From Gemmatales bacterium (GTDB lineage Bacteria; Planctomycetota; Planctomycetia; Gemmatales; Gemmataceae): a DNA stretch of 64,000 bases. The stretch is taken from assembly GCA_026004675.1 (NCBI GenBank), contig BPJP01000003.1, forward strand, positions 372,001 through 436,000, given 5' to 3'. Positions within the stretch are counted from its first letter, which is position 1, and every line of letters begins with the position of its first letter. The translations under genes were made by a program, and so were the position numbers. Below the pieces are notes generated by a model. It was not told where the DNA came from, did no database searches, and saw nothing but the letters and a program-made list of their open reading frames with translations. Below are positions 18,542-27,228 of this stretch, piece by piece.

Positions 18542-19717
18542 TTATGATTTACGGCCATTCTTTTGATAATCGATTTGCAGTTGATCGGTCAGTTCCTGCA
18601 GCCGCTCCATCAAGCGGCGGGGAGTGCGTGGCGAGTGGTTCGCGAGGGCGTATGCCGTTATCAAAGGCAAGGCCACGGTCGAATCGAGGTAGCACGTTAC
18701 CGTGTCCGGCAGTTGTCTGGGATCGACCTTACCCCAGGTCATCGCTTCCTGGGGCGTGGCACCAGAGAGTCCACCTGTGTCGGGGCGGGCATCGGTTACT
18801 TGCAAAAAAAAGTCATGGCCGCTCTCGGGCAGGCCAAGCACTTCCTGGATTTGCGGTTCGGTCTGCAACATGAAGTTCTTGGGCGACCCTCCGCCGAGGA
18901 TGAAAACCGCACTTCTACCTGTCTTTTTGGCATCGTAAACAATCGCCGCCGATTGGTTCACGTCGCGGAGCGGATCGATCTCCAGTTTCGATCCTTCCAG
19001 CTGCAACGCCGCCAGATTCATGCCGATGGAGCTGTCGCCAGGCGACGAGGTAAAGATGGGCACCGCGTATTGATACGCTGCCGTCAACAAGGAGGCGACG
19101 ACCTGACGTGGCGAGCGGGCGGCACTTTGTTTGGCGACTTCATCCAGATATTTGCCAACGAGAAAATGGAATTCCGCCGTACCCATGCGTTTTTGGAATT
19201 CGTCGCCTCGGCTCAGTTGCCGATAAAACTTGTCTGTGCCCAGAAGATTCTCGTAATCGAAGACGATGTCATAGATGCGAATGACTTCATGTTCACGCAA
19301 TGCATGATCGTCCAAACCGGGCCTCGATTGGTGCAGGGCCATGCCCAGGGCAAAGTGGGTGTCGTGGTACAAGTTCGCCCCTGTGCTGACTATCCAATCC
19401 ACAAAGCCCGCTTCGATCAGGGGAACCAGGCACGATGCTCCCAGACCGGCTGGGGTCAAAGCGCCGCTAAGCGACAGGCCCACGGTGACATCGTCGGCGA
19501 GCATTTTCTCCGCAAAAAGCCGGCACGCCTCGCGCAGTCGACCTGCGTTGTACGACAGGAACACGTTTTGGATCAGTTCCGAGATGGTCGTGTCCGCGGT
19601 AACGGCTGGTGGATCGATCTTGCCTTGGCTGATGCGGTGCAAGAACCCTTGTCGTCCGCCGGTCATGGCATAAGCACTCCGAAAAACGTTGCGAAACTCA
19701 CGCAGGCCGTTATACAT
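18542..19717 (-). CDS. Deoxyhypusine synthase-family protein
   Basis: ATG 19717 gives 391 residues; a TTG at 19762 is less likely. The fold signature is clear: [43 protein letters not shown] and, near the C-terminus, [14 protein letters not shown], whose lysine matches the catalytic Lys of eukaryotic deoxyhypusine synthase. Bacteria lack eIF5A, so bacterial members are thought to act on polyamines (homospermidine-type or guanidino-polyamine products) rather than on protein. Which product forms here cannot be decided from sequence. It is the promoter-proximal gene of the aroB/ugd operon. Confidence 0.88.
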   Translation of the reverse strand: MYNGLREFRNVFRSAYAMTGGRQGFLHRISQGKIDPPAVTADTTISELIQNVFLSYNAGRLREACRLFAEKMLADDVTVGLSLSGALTPAGLGASCLVPLIEAGFVDWIVSTGANLYHDTHFALGMALHQSRPGLDDHALREHEVIRIYDIVFDYENLLGTDKFYRQLSRGDEFQKRMGTAEFHFLVGKYLDEVAKQSAARSPRQVVASLLTAAYQYAVPIFTSSPGDSSIGMNLAALQLEGSKLEIDPLRDVNQSAAIVYDAKKTGRSAVFILGGGSPKNFMLQTEPQIQEVLGLPESGHDFFLQVTDARPDTGGLSGATPQEAMTWGKVDPRQLPDTVTCYLDSTVALPLITAYALANHSPRTPRRLMERLQELTDQLQIDYQKNGRKS

Positions 19718-19788
19718 AGTCGTAGCCTTTGGCGTGAGAGAAGGCGGCAAAAACTTTGTCAATCCTGTTTTTTGTCAGGACAGATCTG

Positions 19789-20553
19789 ATGGCACAAGAC
19801 CAGATTCGCGAGCTGTTGGAACAAGTGCGCGCCGGGCAACTGGATATTGACGCAGCGCTGAAGAAGTTGCAATGGCCCGGGGTAGCTGAGATCGATTTCG
19901 CGACCGTCGATTTGCATCGCCGCCAACGCTGTGGCTTTCCGGAAATCATTTTCTGCGAAGGAAAGACCAGTGAATGGGTCGCCGGAGTCGTTCGGGAATT
20001 GGTGGCGGCGGGCCAGGATTGTCTCGCCACCCGCGTAAGCGAAGAACAATCGGCCTATCTGGCCAAAGTGTTCCCGCAAGCGGAACAAGACCGGCTCGCA
20101 CGTACTTTTTGGTTGCCCGCTTCCTCGGAACGCGAAACCGTCGGCAAAGTCTCGATCATCACTGCCGGCACGAGCGATCTGCCGGTCGCCCAGGAAGCTT
20201 ACGTTACCGCCCGCGTTCTTGGAACCAACGCCAGCCTGATCGTCGACGTCGGCGTGGCTGGCATCCATCGCCTGCTGCGCCACTACGACCGCTTCACCGA
20301 GTCGGATGTCATCGTCGTGGTGGCGGGCATGGATGGCGCCCTTCCCAGCGTCGTGGGCGGATTGGTCGATTGTCCCGTCATTGCCGTGCCTACCAGCATC
20401 GGCTATGGGGCAGCCTTTTCCGGAGTCGCCCCTCTTTTGACGATGCTCAACGCCTGTTCCGCAAACGTACTCGTGGTCAACATCGACAATGGTTTTAAAG
20501 CGGGCTATGTTGCCGCCCTGATTGCTCGCCGGCACGGTGGCAAGCGGACTTGA
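19789..20553 (+). CDS. larB: LarB, nickel-pincer cofactor biosynthesis carboxylase
   Basis: This 254-residue protein has a short N-terminal helical part (IRELLEQVRAGQLDIDAALK) and a PurE-like C-terminal domain (SIITAGTSDLPVAQEAYVTA, VVVAGMDGALPSVVGGLV, VPTSIGYGAAF), which together define LarB. LarB carboxylates and hydrolyses nicotinate adenine dinucleotide in the first step toward the nickel-pincer nucleotide of lactate racemase and other LarA-like enzymes. No larC, larE or larA is in the window. ATG 19789 follows AGGACAG; a TTG at 19756 would overlap the divergent gene's start region. Confidence 0.92.
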   Translation: MAQDQIRELLEQVRAGQLDIDAALKKLQWPGVAEIDFATVDLHRRQRCGFPEIIFCEGKTSEWVAGVVRELVAAGQDCLATRVSEEQSAYLAKVFPQAEQDRLARTFWLPASSERETVGKVSIITAGTSDLPVAQEAYVTARVLGTNASLIVDVGVAGIHRLLRHYDRFTESDVIVVVAGMDGALPSVVGGLVDCPVIAVPTSIGYGAAFSGVAPLLTMLNACSANVLVVNIDNGFKAGYVAALIARRHGGKRT

Positions 20554-20880
20554 AAAGAGGCAAGCAAAAAGTATGGACCGGCTCGACCGAGAGGACGCTG
20601 CCAACCTCTCCGCCAACGCCGGTCCAAACAGCACCATGGCCGCGAGTGCCAAGAACGCTTGCACCCATTTCAGGCGACAGCTTCAATGACCCGGATCCAA
20701 AGAGGCACACGCTGCCTCTCTTTCCCCCCCAAACACAAGAATCCAGGCTACGAATGCTGTCGGTGCGCCTCGGACTCGCTTTCTATTTGGTCGATGCGCT
20801 CCCCTCGAAAATTATTGCCAGAAAGTTGCCCACTTTTTCCCGATCCCTATGATGACCTCCGTTCGCCACCAGGACGTCCC
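20554..20880. other. Intergenic region larB-thyX
   Basis: This 327-base stretch has no reading frame that I can defend. A plus-strand frame open upstream of thyX encodes a short Cys-containing peptide (GYECCRCAS) without family resemblance. It is an N-terminal read-through of the thyX frame rather than a plausible extension of ThyX. Promoter elements for thyX are expected here, but none was clear. Confidence 0.35.
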
Positions 20881-21654
20881 ATGAAAATTATCCGCGAACC
20901 CAGCGTTTACCTCGTTGGCAGGCAGGTGGTCGACGACGCTGCTCTCGATCGCTTCCTGGCGGATCACGGCGTGTCCTGGCAAACCGACACCGAGATCGCC
21001 GCTGAGGAATTGATCGAAGTGGCTGGGCGGGTCTGTTACATGTCGTTCGCCAAACCCCGCCCAGGAGGGAACAAAGCTTATATCAGCCATCTGCTTGAAG
21101 TTGGACACGGCTCGGTGCTCGAACATGCCGTTTGGAATTTCATCATCACTGGCGTCAGCCGAACCTTGACCCACGAACTTGTTCGCCACCGTGCGGGAAT
21201 GGGGTACAGCCAACTCAGCCAGCGTTATGTCGATGAGTCGGTTGCCGAGTACGTCGAACCCGATTGCATCGCGAACAACCCGGAACTGCATAAACTGTGG
21301 GTCGATGCCATACAGCGGGCGCACGATGCTTACCTTGTCTTAAGTGAAAAACTGCAAGAGGTTTTCAAAGACGAGCCCGACCGAACATTGCGGCGAAAAC
21401 TCGCCAGGCAAGCCGCCCGCAGCGTTCTCCCCAACGCCACCGAAACCAAAATCTTCGTTACCGCCAACTCCCGCGCCCTTCGCCATTTCATCGAGATGCG
21501 CGGCAGCCGACACGCCGAAGTCGAAATCCGCAAGCTCGCCATCGCCATCCTTCGCATTCTCAAGAACGAAGCGCCGAACGTCTTCGGCGATTACCAACTT
21601 GTTCCGCTCCCGGACGGGACCTTCGAAGCCATTACTGCCAATCGCAAAGTTTAG
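20881..21654 (+). CDS. thyX: Flavin-dependent thymidylate synthase ThyX
   Basis: From ATG 20881 this gives 257 residues. GHGSVLEHAVWNFIITGVSR, LTHELVRHR and the C-terminal LPNATETKIFVTANSRALRH are ThyX hallmarks. The signature differs slightly from the textbook RHRx7S: here RHRAGMGYSQLSQRY has one extra residue between RHR and the serine before the final RY. ThyX methylates dUMP using methylene-tetrahydrofolate and FAD, so it draws on the one-carbon pool fed by the glycine cleavage genes further right. A longer frame to 20659 exists but adds no conserved sequence. Confidence 0.9.
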   Translation: MKIIREPSVYLVGRQVVDDAALDRFLADHGVSWQTDTEIAAEELIEVAGRVCYMSFAKPRPGGNKAYISHLLEVGHGSVLEHAVWNFIITGVSRTLTHELVRHRAGMGYSQLSQRYVDESVAEYVEPDCIANNPELHKLWVDAIQRAHDAYLVLSEKLQEVFKDEPDRTLRRKLARQAARSVLPNATETKIFVTANSRALRHFIEMRGSRHAEVEIRKLAIAILRILKNEAPNVFGDYQLVPLPDGTFEAITANRKV

Positions 21655-21754
21655 CTGACCCACTCGCTGCTCTATCCGTGTCTGTAGAATAATTCCAGCG
21701 GAAGGAATCTCCACCAATCTTTCCGCCTCGTTTCAAAGTCGAGGTGAAACAACT

Positions 21755-22099
21755 ATGCCAACCTTGCTCCAAACCGTCGCCTTGCTGGCGATTTCCAACA
21801 TCTTCATGACATTTGCCTGGTATGGCCATCTCAAAGAACTGAAGGAAAAACCTTGGCTTCTTGCCGCCTTGATCAGTTGGTCGGTCGCTCTGCTGGAGTA
21901 TCTTTTTCAGGTCCCCGCCAACCGGATCGGCCACACCTGCTACGCGGTCGGTCAACTGAAAATCCTGCAAGAAGTGATTACTCTCTCGGTGTTTGTGCCT
22001 TTTTCCATACTCTATTTGAAGGAACCACTCAGGCTCGACTATCTTTGGGCGGCACTTTGTCTGTGTGCAGCGGTGTATTTTGTGTTCCGCAGCAACTAG
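21755..22099 (+). CDS. DUF486 / DMT-family small membrane protein
   Basis: This 114-residue protein has four hydrophobic helices and the DUF486 pattern: MTFAWYGHLK, then SWSVALLEYLFQVPANRIGH, then LKILQEVITLSVFVPFSIL and LWAALCLCAAVYFVF. The family resembles one half of a drug/metabolite transporter and presumably dimerises; its substrate is unknown. It stands between thyX and the SxtJ-like gene on the same strand, with about 100-base gaps on each side. Confidence 0.85.
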   Translation: MPTLLQTVALLAISNIFMTFAWYGHLKELKEKPWLLAALISWSVALLEYLFQVPANRIGHTCYAVGQLKILQEVITLSVFVPFSILYLKEPLRLDYLWAALCLCAAVYFVFRSN

Positions 22100-22202
22100 A
22101 CTCCTGGCCAAAGCCGCCCCGTTTGCCCGCGACATTGGCCGCTCTCGCAGGCTAAACTAAATACGGAGAATCCAAACACGCCAATAACGAAAAGGGTTTG
22201 AC

Positions 22203-22610
22203 GTGCGCCTGATCGAAATCGACTGGAATCCGTCCGAACGGCAACTAAGACAATTTGGCCTTCTCTGCCTGTTGGTCTTGCCGCTGATTGGCTGGATTTG
22301 GGGTGTCAATCAGGCATGGCTCACCTGGCTGGCGAGCGCTGGTGCTGTTCTCGCGCTTGTCGGTCTATTCGCACCACAACTGTTGAAGCCGCTATTTTTA
22401 GGATGCTCGCTCCTTGCCATGCCGATTGGCCTGGTCATTGGCGAGGTCGCTATCCTCTCGATCTATTACGCAGTGTTCTTGCCCATCGGCCTGGTCTTTC
22501 GGCTTTGCGGGCGGGACACTCTGCAAAGGTCTTTCGATCGGCAGGCGGCCAGCTACTGGCAGTCGAAAGAACGCCCGAAGTCGGCCGCCCAATACTACAG
22601 ACAATTCTGA
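22203..22610 (+). CDS. SxtJ-like membrane protein
   Basis: GTG 22203 opens a 135-residue protein with about three membrane helices between residues 17 and 102 and a basic, soluble tail ending RQAASYWQSKERPKSAAQYY. This tail and its pairing with a DUF5989 gene match the SxtJ family, named from saxitoxin clusters where such pairs accompany a carbamoyltransferase. No carbamoyltransferase gene is visible nearby, so the function is open. Confidence 0.7.
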   Translation: MRLIEIDWNPSERQLRQFGLLCLLVLPLIGWIWGVNQAWLTWLASAGAVLALVGLFAPQLLKPLFLGCSLLAMPIGLVIGEVAILSIYYAVFLPIGLVFRLCGRDTLQRSFDRQAASYWQSKERPKSAAQYYRQF

Positions 22611-22624
22611 GAACGGAAATCGCG

Positions 22625-22843
22625 ATGTCCGACGAACAGCTGCCTAAGGCCAACGAACCTGCTAATGAATTCGAAGCTGCCGGCAAAGAGGAACCGCTGT
22701 CGCTCGTTCAGGAATTCATTTTGTTTATCGCGGAAAACAAAAAGTGGTGGCTGATCCCCATTTTTCTGGTGCTGGCCCTTGTGGGCCTTCTGGCAGTGCT
22801 TGGCTCAACCGGAGCAGCCCCCTTCATTTATACGATGTTCTAG
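22625..22843 (+). CDS. DUF5989 small membrane protein
   Basis: This 72-residue protein starts at ATG 22625, 14 bases after the SxtJ-like stop. It has an acidic N-terminus, then LVQEFILFIAENKKWWLIPI, the DUF5989 core, and one membrane helix ending TGAAPFIYTMF. Proteins of this size and sequence typically sit with SxtJ-like genes. Nothing is known of the mechanism. Confidence 0.75.
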   Translation: MSDEQLPKANEPANEFEAAGKEEPLSLVQEFILFIAENKKWWLIPIFLVLALVGLLAVLGSTGAAPFIYTMF

Positions 22844-22874
22844 CTTCATCGAAATCGCGCTCATGTGCCGCTGT

Positions 22875-22897
22875 CTGGCGCCGGATCAATGCGCCAG
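22875..22897. terminator. Hairpin between convergent genes
   Basis: CTGGCGC (22875-22881) and GCGCCAG (22891-22897) form a perfect 7-bp stem with a 9-base loop. It lies between the stop of the DUF5989 gene (22843) and the stop of the leftward response regulator (22906). The position suits a bidirectional terminator, but no T-tract follows on either strand. Confidence 0.4.
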
Positions 22898-22905
22898 CGG
22901 TCGGC

Positions 22906-23367
22906 TTACTTGTCTCCGCCCTGCACGCTGGCAATGTAGGCAAGGGCGCGTTCGAGGTCGCGTTTGTAATGCCGACTCTTTAGAAGCGATTTGACGCGGA
23001 GCAGCAATTCCGTCTTGTTGATCGGTTTGGTCAGAAAATCATCGGTGCCGACTTCAACCGCCCGCTCGATGTCGCTGGGCTGATCGAGCGCGGTAATCAT
23101 CAAAATGGCGATATCGCGCGTCGCCTCTTCCTCGCGCAGCCGTTTGCAGACCTCGAACCCGCTGATCTTGGGCATCATGATGTCGAGCAGAATCAGATCG
23201 GGTTTCCAAGCGTAGACCTTGTCGAGCGTCTCCTGGCCGTCGGCAGCGGTCTCGATCTCGTAATCGCATTCGCTGAGATAGGCCTCCAAAAGTTCGACGC
23301 CTTGAGGATTATCGTCGGCAATCAGCACGCGGGCAGGCTGGGGATTGTCACTAGCATTGGGAATCAT
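22906..23367 (-). CDS. Single-domain response regulator (CheY-like)
   Basis: This 153-residue protein is a bare receiver domain: acidic pair Asp18-Asp19, phosphoacceptor Asp62 in LLDIMMP, Thr92 and Lys114 in FLTKP. About 30 residues follow (SRHYKRDLERALAYIASVQ), probably a short helical tail rather than an output domain. It would act through protein interaction in a phosphorelay, and no kinase is adjacent. It is convergent with the DUF5989 gene and 42 bases beyond the end of lpd. Confidence 0.92.
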   Translation of the reverse strand: MIPNASDNPQPARVLIADDNPQGVELLEAYLSECDYEIETAADGQETLDKVYAWKPDLILLDIMMPKISGFEVCKRLREEEATRDIAILMITALDQPSDIERAVEVGTDDFLTKPINKTELLLRVKSLLKSRHYKRDLERALAYIASVQGGDK

Positions 23368-23409
23368 GCTCTTCCTCCTGATTTCGCCGCATTATACCCG
23401 CTGAAGTTT

Positions 23410-24819
23410 TTATTTTCGAGTCCGCATGAGATGTGTCGCCGTGCCGAAAAACGTCTCAGCCGCCTCGCCAATGGTTTCGCTCAGGGTGGGATGGGGATGG
23501 ATGATCATGGCCAGGTCGCGAGCCGTGGCACCCATTTCGATGGCCAAGACGGCCTCGCTGATCAACTCCCCTGCTCCGCTGCCGACGATTCCCGCTCCCA
23601 GGACCGCTTCGCTTTCCGGGTCGACGATCAGTTTGGTCAGGCCGTCGGTCTGGCCGACCGTCACGGCCCGACCGGATGCAGCCCAGGGAAAACGCACCGT
23701 CTTGACCTGTCTTTTTTCTTGGCGAGCTTGTGTCTCGGTCAACCCGCACCAGGCGATTTCCGGATCGGTGAAGACGACGGCCGGGATGGCACGGACGTCG
23801 AACATCGCCGGTTCGCCGGCGAGGACTTCGGCAACGATCTTGCCTTCGTGCGATGCTTTGTGGGCCAGCATCGGTTCGCCGGCGACGTCGCCAATCGCAA
23901 AGATGCGTTCGTCTGCCGTGCGCCGCTGGTCGTCGACGCGGATGAAGCCGCGCTCGTCCACTTCGACCCGCGTATTTTGCAAGCCGAGGTTGTCGGTATT
24001 GGGGCGCCGGCCAACCGAAACCAAAACCCGATCGAACACCGGGTTTTTGTCGGCGACCTCTTCCCCTTCGAGAACGGCTTGAATGCCTTTGCCGGTTTCC
24101 TTGAGTTGGGAAACTTTCGTTTCCAGGTAGATATGCTCGAAAGCTTTGCTCAAACGCTGCTGCAATGGCCGAACCAGATCGCGGTCGACGCCGGGCAACA
24201 GACCGGAAGTCAATTCGACGACCGTAACCTTGCTGCCAAGCGCGGCATAGACGGTACCGAGTTCCAAGCCGATGTAGCCGCCGCCGACGACCAGCAACTT
24301 TTCTGGGACGTCTTGCAGTTCCAAGGCGGCGGTCGAATCCATGACGCGGTCGCTGTCGAGTTGCAAAGCGGGCAAGCGAGCCGGTCTGGAGCCAGTGGCG
24401 ATGATGCAATGCTGAAAAGTGATTTCGTCGCCGTTATCGAGCCGGAGCCGATTGGACGCGACAAACTCGCCCCTGGCGCCGATGTAATCGACCTTTCGGC
24501 GTTTGCAGAGGTCGAGCAGGTTTTTGGCAAAGTTGTCGACGATGGTTTCCTTTTGGCGGCGCAGCGTCTTGAGGTCGATTTTCGGTGCGGCGAATTGGAT
24601 ACCCCAGCGTGACGCTTCTTCGACGTCGTTGATGAATTTGGCAGCGTGCAGAAGTGCTTTGGATGGGATACAGCCGACGTGCAGGCAGGCACCGCCGGGC
24701 TTGGAGAAATCGTTGATCAGCGTGACATGCATTCCCTTGTCGGCGGCGAGGAATGCCGCCGCGTAGCCGCCGGGACCGGCACCGAGGACCGCCAAATCCG
24801 TCTGCTTGCTTTGGGCCAT
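23410..24819 (-). CDS. lpdA: Dihydrolipoyl dehydrogenase
   Basis: This 469-residue flavoprotein has the FAD loop LGAGPGGYAAAFLAA, the redox disulfide GGACLHVGCIPSK, the NAD loop VVGGGYIGLELGTVYAALG, IFAIGDVAGEPMLAHKA, and the C-terminal His-Glu dyad in IHPHPTLSET. It reoxidises dihydrolipoamide of 2-oxoacid dehydrogenases or of GcvH. No E1 or E2 genes are adjacent, but the glycine cleavage genes at 35520-38586 need this activity. The usual GGTCLNVGC reads GGACLHVGC, a conservative change. Confidence 0.95.
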   Translation of the reverse strand: MAQSKQTDLAVLGAGPGGYAAAFLAADKGMHVTLINDFSKPGGACLHVGCIPSKALLHAAKFINDVEEASRWGIQFAAPKIDLKTLRRQKETIVDNFAKNLLDLCKRRKVDYIGARGEFVASNRLRLDNGDEITFQHCIIATGSRPARLPALQLDSDRVMDSTAALELQDVPEKLLVVGGGYIGLELGTVYAALGSKVTVVELTSGLLPGVDRDLVRPLQQRLSKAFEHIYLETKVSQLKETGKGIQAVLEGEEVADKNPVFDRVLVSVGRRPNTDNLGLQNTRVEVDERGFIRVDDQRRTADERIFAIGDVAGEPMLAHKASHEGKIVAEVLAGEPAMFDVRAIPAVVFTDPEIAWCGLTETQARQEKRQVKTVRFPWAASGRAVTVGQTDGLTKLIVDPESEAVLGAGIVGSGAGELISEAVLAIEMGATARDLAMIIHPHPTLSETIGEAAETFFGTATHLMRTRK

Positions 24820-25012
24820 GACTTTCTTTCGCTTGCGTTTTGCTATCGATTTTTGGCATTTCAGTTAGATTGTAGAAATCGGGCAGCCGATGGACGCCGG
24901 CCAGAGTTTTTCGACGAATGTCAAATCACTAGACCAAACACCTATCCATTTCACTAAGCTGTACTTATCAGGCAATCATTATCAGCACGAGTATTGAGAG
25001 GAGTTGGCAACC

Positions 25013-26230
25013 TTGGCATCGAAACGACTTTTGATTTGGTATGCATTGTCGATGCTGGCACTTGTGCCGGTCCGCGTTTTTGCCGGCGATTGGCCTCACC
25101 GACGAGGCCCGAATCTCGATGGCATTTCCTCAGAAACCCAGTGGCTCATGCGGTGGCCGAAAGACGGTCCCCGCCGATTGTGGAAAGCCTCGGTCGGCGT
25201 CGGCTTTTCGTCGATCACAGTCCGCGATGGACGCGTTTTTACCATGGGCAACCGGGACAATACCGATAGCGTATTCTGCCTCGACGCCGAGAGCGGCAAA
25301 ACCCTGTGGAAGCATTCGTATTCTTGCCCGCTCGATGCCCGTTTTTTCGAAGGAGGACCGACTTCGACGCCGACAGTCGACGGCGAGTTCGTTTACACGT
25401 TGAGTCGGCAAGGGGACTTGTTTTGCTTTCAAGCTGCCACCGGCAAAATCCGCTGGCACAAAAATGTCGCCAAGCTGACTGGTGCTCCCGTCCCCGGCTG
25501 GGGATTTGCCAGTTCGCCCGTCGTTCACGGCGATATGTTGCTGTTGAACGTGGGTGCCTCCGGTGCCGCCATCGACAAAAACACCGGCAATGTGATGTGG
25601 AAGTCGGAAGCCAGGGAAGCAGGCTACTCGACACCCATCCCCTGCAAAGCGGGCGACACGGAACTTGCGATCGTCACGTCGGGCCGGGCTGTTTTCGCCG
25701 TCGACATCAAAACGGGCAAACCGAAATGGCAGCAGCGCTGGCTGACGCGGTTTGGTTGCAATGCTGCCGATCCGATCATCGCCGACGGCCAGGTATTCAT
25801 ATCGGCCGGCTATAACCGAGGCGCTGCCCTGTTCCAACTCGCCGACGGTTCGCTCGTCTGGAAAAACAAGGACATGCAGAATCATCTCAATTCCTGCGTG
25901 CTGATCGATGGCTGCTTGTACGGGTTTCACGGCAATGCCGACGAAGAAACTTCGCTCCGGTGCCTGGAATGGAAAACCGGCAAACTGGTCTGGTCGCATT
26001 CGGGATTGGGCTGCGGCTCGCTTTTTGCCGCGGGCAAAAAGTTGATCGTCCTGAGCGAAAAAGGGGAATTGCTCGTTGCTCCAGCAAGCCGTGAAGGATT
26101 CAAACCATCGGCGCGGGCACAGGTTTTGACCGGCAAATGCTGGACCGTGCCGGTGCTTGCCAACGGCCGGTTCTATTGCCGAAATGCTGCAGGCGACGTC
26201 GTTTGCCTCGACGTTCGCGCTGGAAAATAA
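25013..26230 (+). CDS. PQQ-binding-like beta-propeller protein
   Basis: TTG 25013 is preferred because GAGAGGAG ends nine bases upstream; TTG 25004 would abut it. The 405-residue product has a signal peptide (LLIWYALSMLALVPVRVFAG), then WPHRRGPNLDGIS, then repeated propeller blades with motifs such as CLDAESGKTLWKH, CFQAATGKIRWHK and AIDKNTGNVMWKS. Such exported PQQ-like propellers are very common in planctomycetes. The residues needed for a real PQQ dehydrogenase are not evident, so scaffold or binding roles are as likely. Confidence 0.88.
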   Translation: MASKRLLIWYALSMLALVPVRVFAGDWPHRRGPNLDGISSETQWLMRWPKDGPRRLWKASVGVGFSSITVRDGRVFTMGNRDNTDSVFCLDAESGKTLWKHSYSCPLDARFFEGGPTSTPTVDGEFVYTLSRQGDLFCFQAATGKIRWHKNVAKLTGAPVPGWGFASSPVVHGDMLLLNVGASGAAIDKNTGNVMWKSEAREAGYSTPIPCKAGDTELAIVTSGRAVFAVDIKTGKPKWQQRWLTRFGCNAADPIIADGQVFISAGYNRGAALFQLADGSLVWKNKDMQNHLNSCVLIDGCLYGFHGNADEETSLRCLEWKTGKLVWSHSGLGCGSLFAAGKKLIVLSEKGELLVAPASREGFKPSARAQVLTGKCWTVPVLANGRFYCRNAAGDVVCLDVRAGK

Positions 26231-26441
26231 TCGTCGGCCCGAACCCTGGCCGAAACAATCCTGGCAAATTATCAGTGTTCGTTATCCTGTGCAAACCGAC
26301 TGGCACGTCTATCTTTTTCTTCTCGCCGTCGCGCAAGTCGGCGTTGATGCACGATGAACTGGGAACTATATTGCCCAACGCCGACGCGACTTCACACCCT
26401 TCTTGGTTGGTTTGGTCTTCCTCTCTTTACGGGCGTGTCGC

Positions 26442-27158
26442 ATGAAACGACGCAAGAAGGTTCTGCTTGGTTCTGTCCTCATCCTGGCATTTTTGGCCAG
26501 TGCGGTGGGCATATTGTTCCTGCTCATCCGACATGAACCAGCTTTCTATCGCCGGGCCGCCGTGCCTCCCGGAAAGGATCGAAAGCAAAACTCCAATCGC
26601 TTCCTTAGCAAATGCATCAAGTTGATCCAAGGCATCCAGACCAGCAGACCGGACGAACCGATTGAAGTCACTTTTCGGGCGGACGAAGTCAACAGCTACC
26701 TCGATGAAGACCTGGGCAAAAAAGGCATCATTCTCCCGGACAACATCAGCGAACCCCGAGTGGAATTCGACGACGGCATCGTTCGTGTCGCATTTCGTTA
26801 TGGCAAAAAGCCCTGGAGTACGGTCATTTCCATCGATTTGAAAGTCTGGCATAAAGAACCTAACATAGTGGCGATGGAATTGCAGCGGGTACGAGCTGGT
26901 TTGCTTCCCATTGCGCCGCAGTCCTTTCTGGAGGACCTCTCGGAATCAGCCAGGCAGCAGAACATCGAATTGACCTGGTATCGGCGCGGCGGCAACCCCG
27001 TTGCTTTGCTGCGTTTTCAGGCCGACGAACCGACGCCCACGATTTGGTTGCAGCGTCTGGAATTGCGAACCGGCACGATGATCATTCGGGGGTGTTCGAC
27101 GGAAACTGGCAACTGGTCTCCCGCCGGACCTGTCGCCATCCAATCGGCTTCGAATTGA
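26442..27158 (+). CDS. Hypothetical membrane-anchored protein
   Basis: I do not recognise this family. ATG 26442 opens 238 residues with a basic start (MKRRKK) and one membrane helix (about residues 8-28), then a soluble domain presumably outside the cytoplasm. That domain has alternating hydrophobic beta-like stretches (EVTFRADEVNSYLDEDLGKK, VEFDDGIVRVAFRYGKK) and resembles the general style of planctomycete LptA- or YdgA-like repeats, but no motif settles it. The next gene follows after 70 bases. Confidence 0.6.
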   Translation: MKRRKKVLLGSVLILAFLASAVGILFLLIRHEPAFYRRAAVPPGKDRKQNSNRFLSKCIKLIQGIQTSRPDEPIEVTFRADEVNSYLDEDLGKKGIILPDNISEPRVEFDDGIVRVAFRYGKKPWSTVISIDLKVWHKEPNIVAMELQRVRAGLLPIAPQSFLEDLSESARQQNIELTWYRRGGNPVALLRFQADEPTPTIWLQRLELRTGTMIIRGCSTETGNWSPAGPVAIQSASN

Positions 27159-27228
27159 TTGTGCCGGTCGAAAAAGCGTTTGCCGTCGGCAACTTGACCG
27201 GAAGTACCCGGATGATACGATCGCCTTT

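Noticed and set aside
23302..24612. Long plus-strand frame opposite lpdA (436 codons)
   Set aside because: It is antisense to a well-conserved dihydrolipoyl dehydrogenase, and the composition is that of shadow frames in GC-rich DNA.
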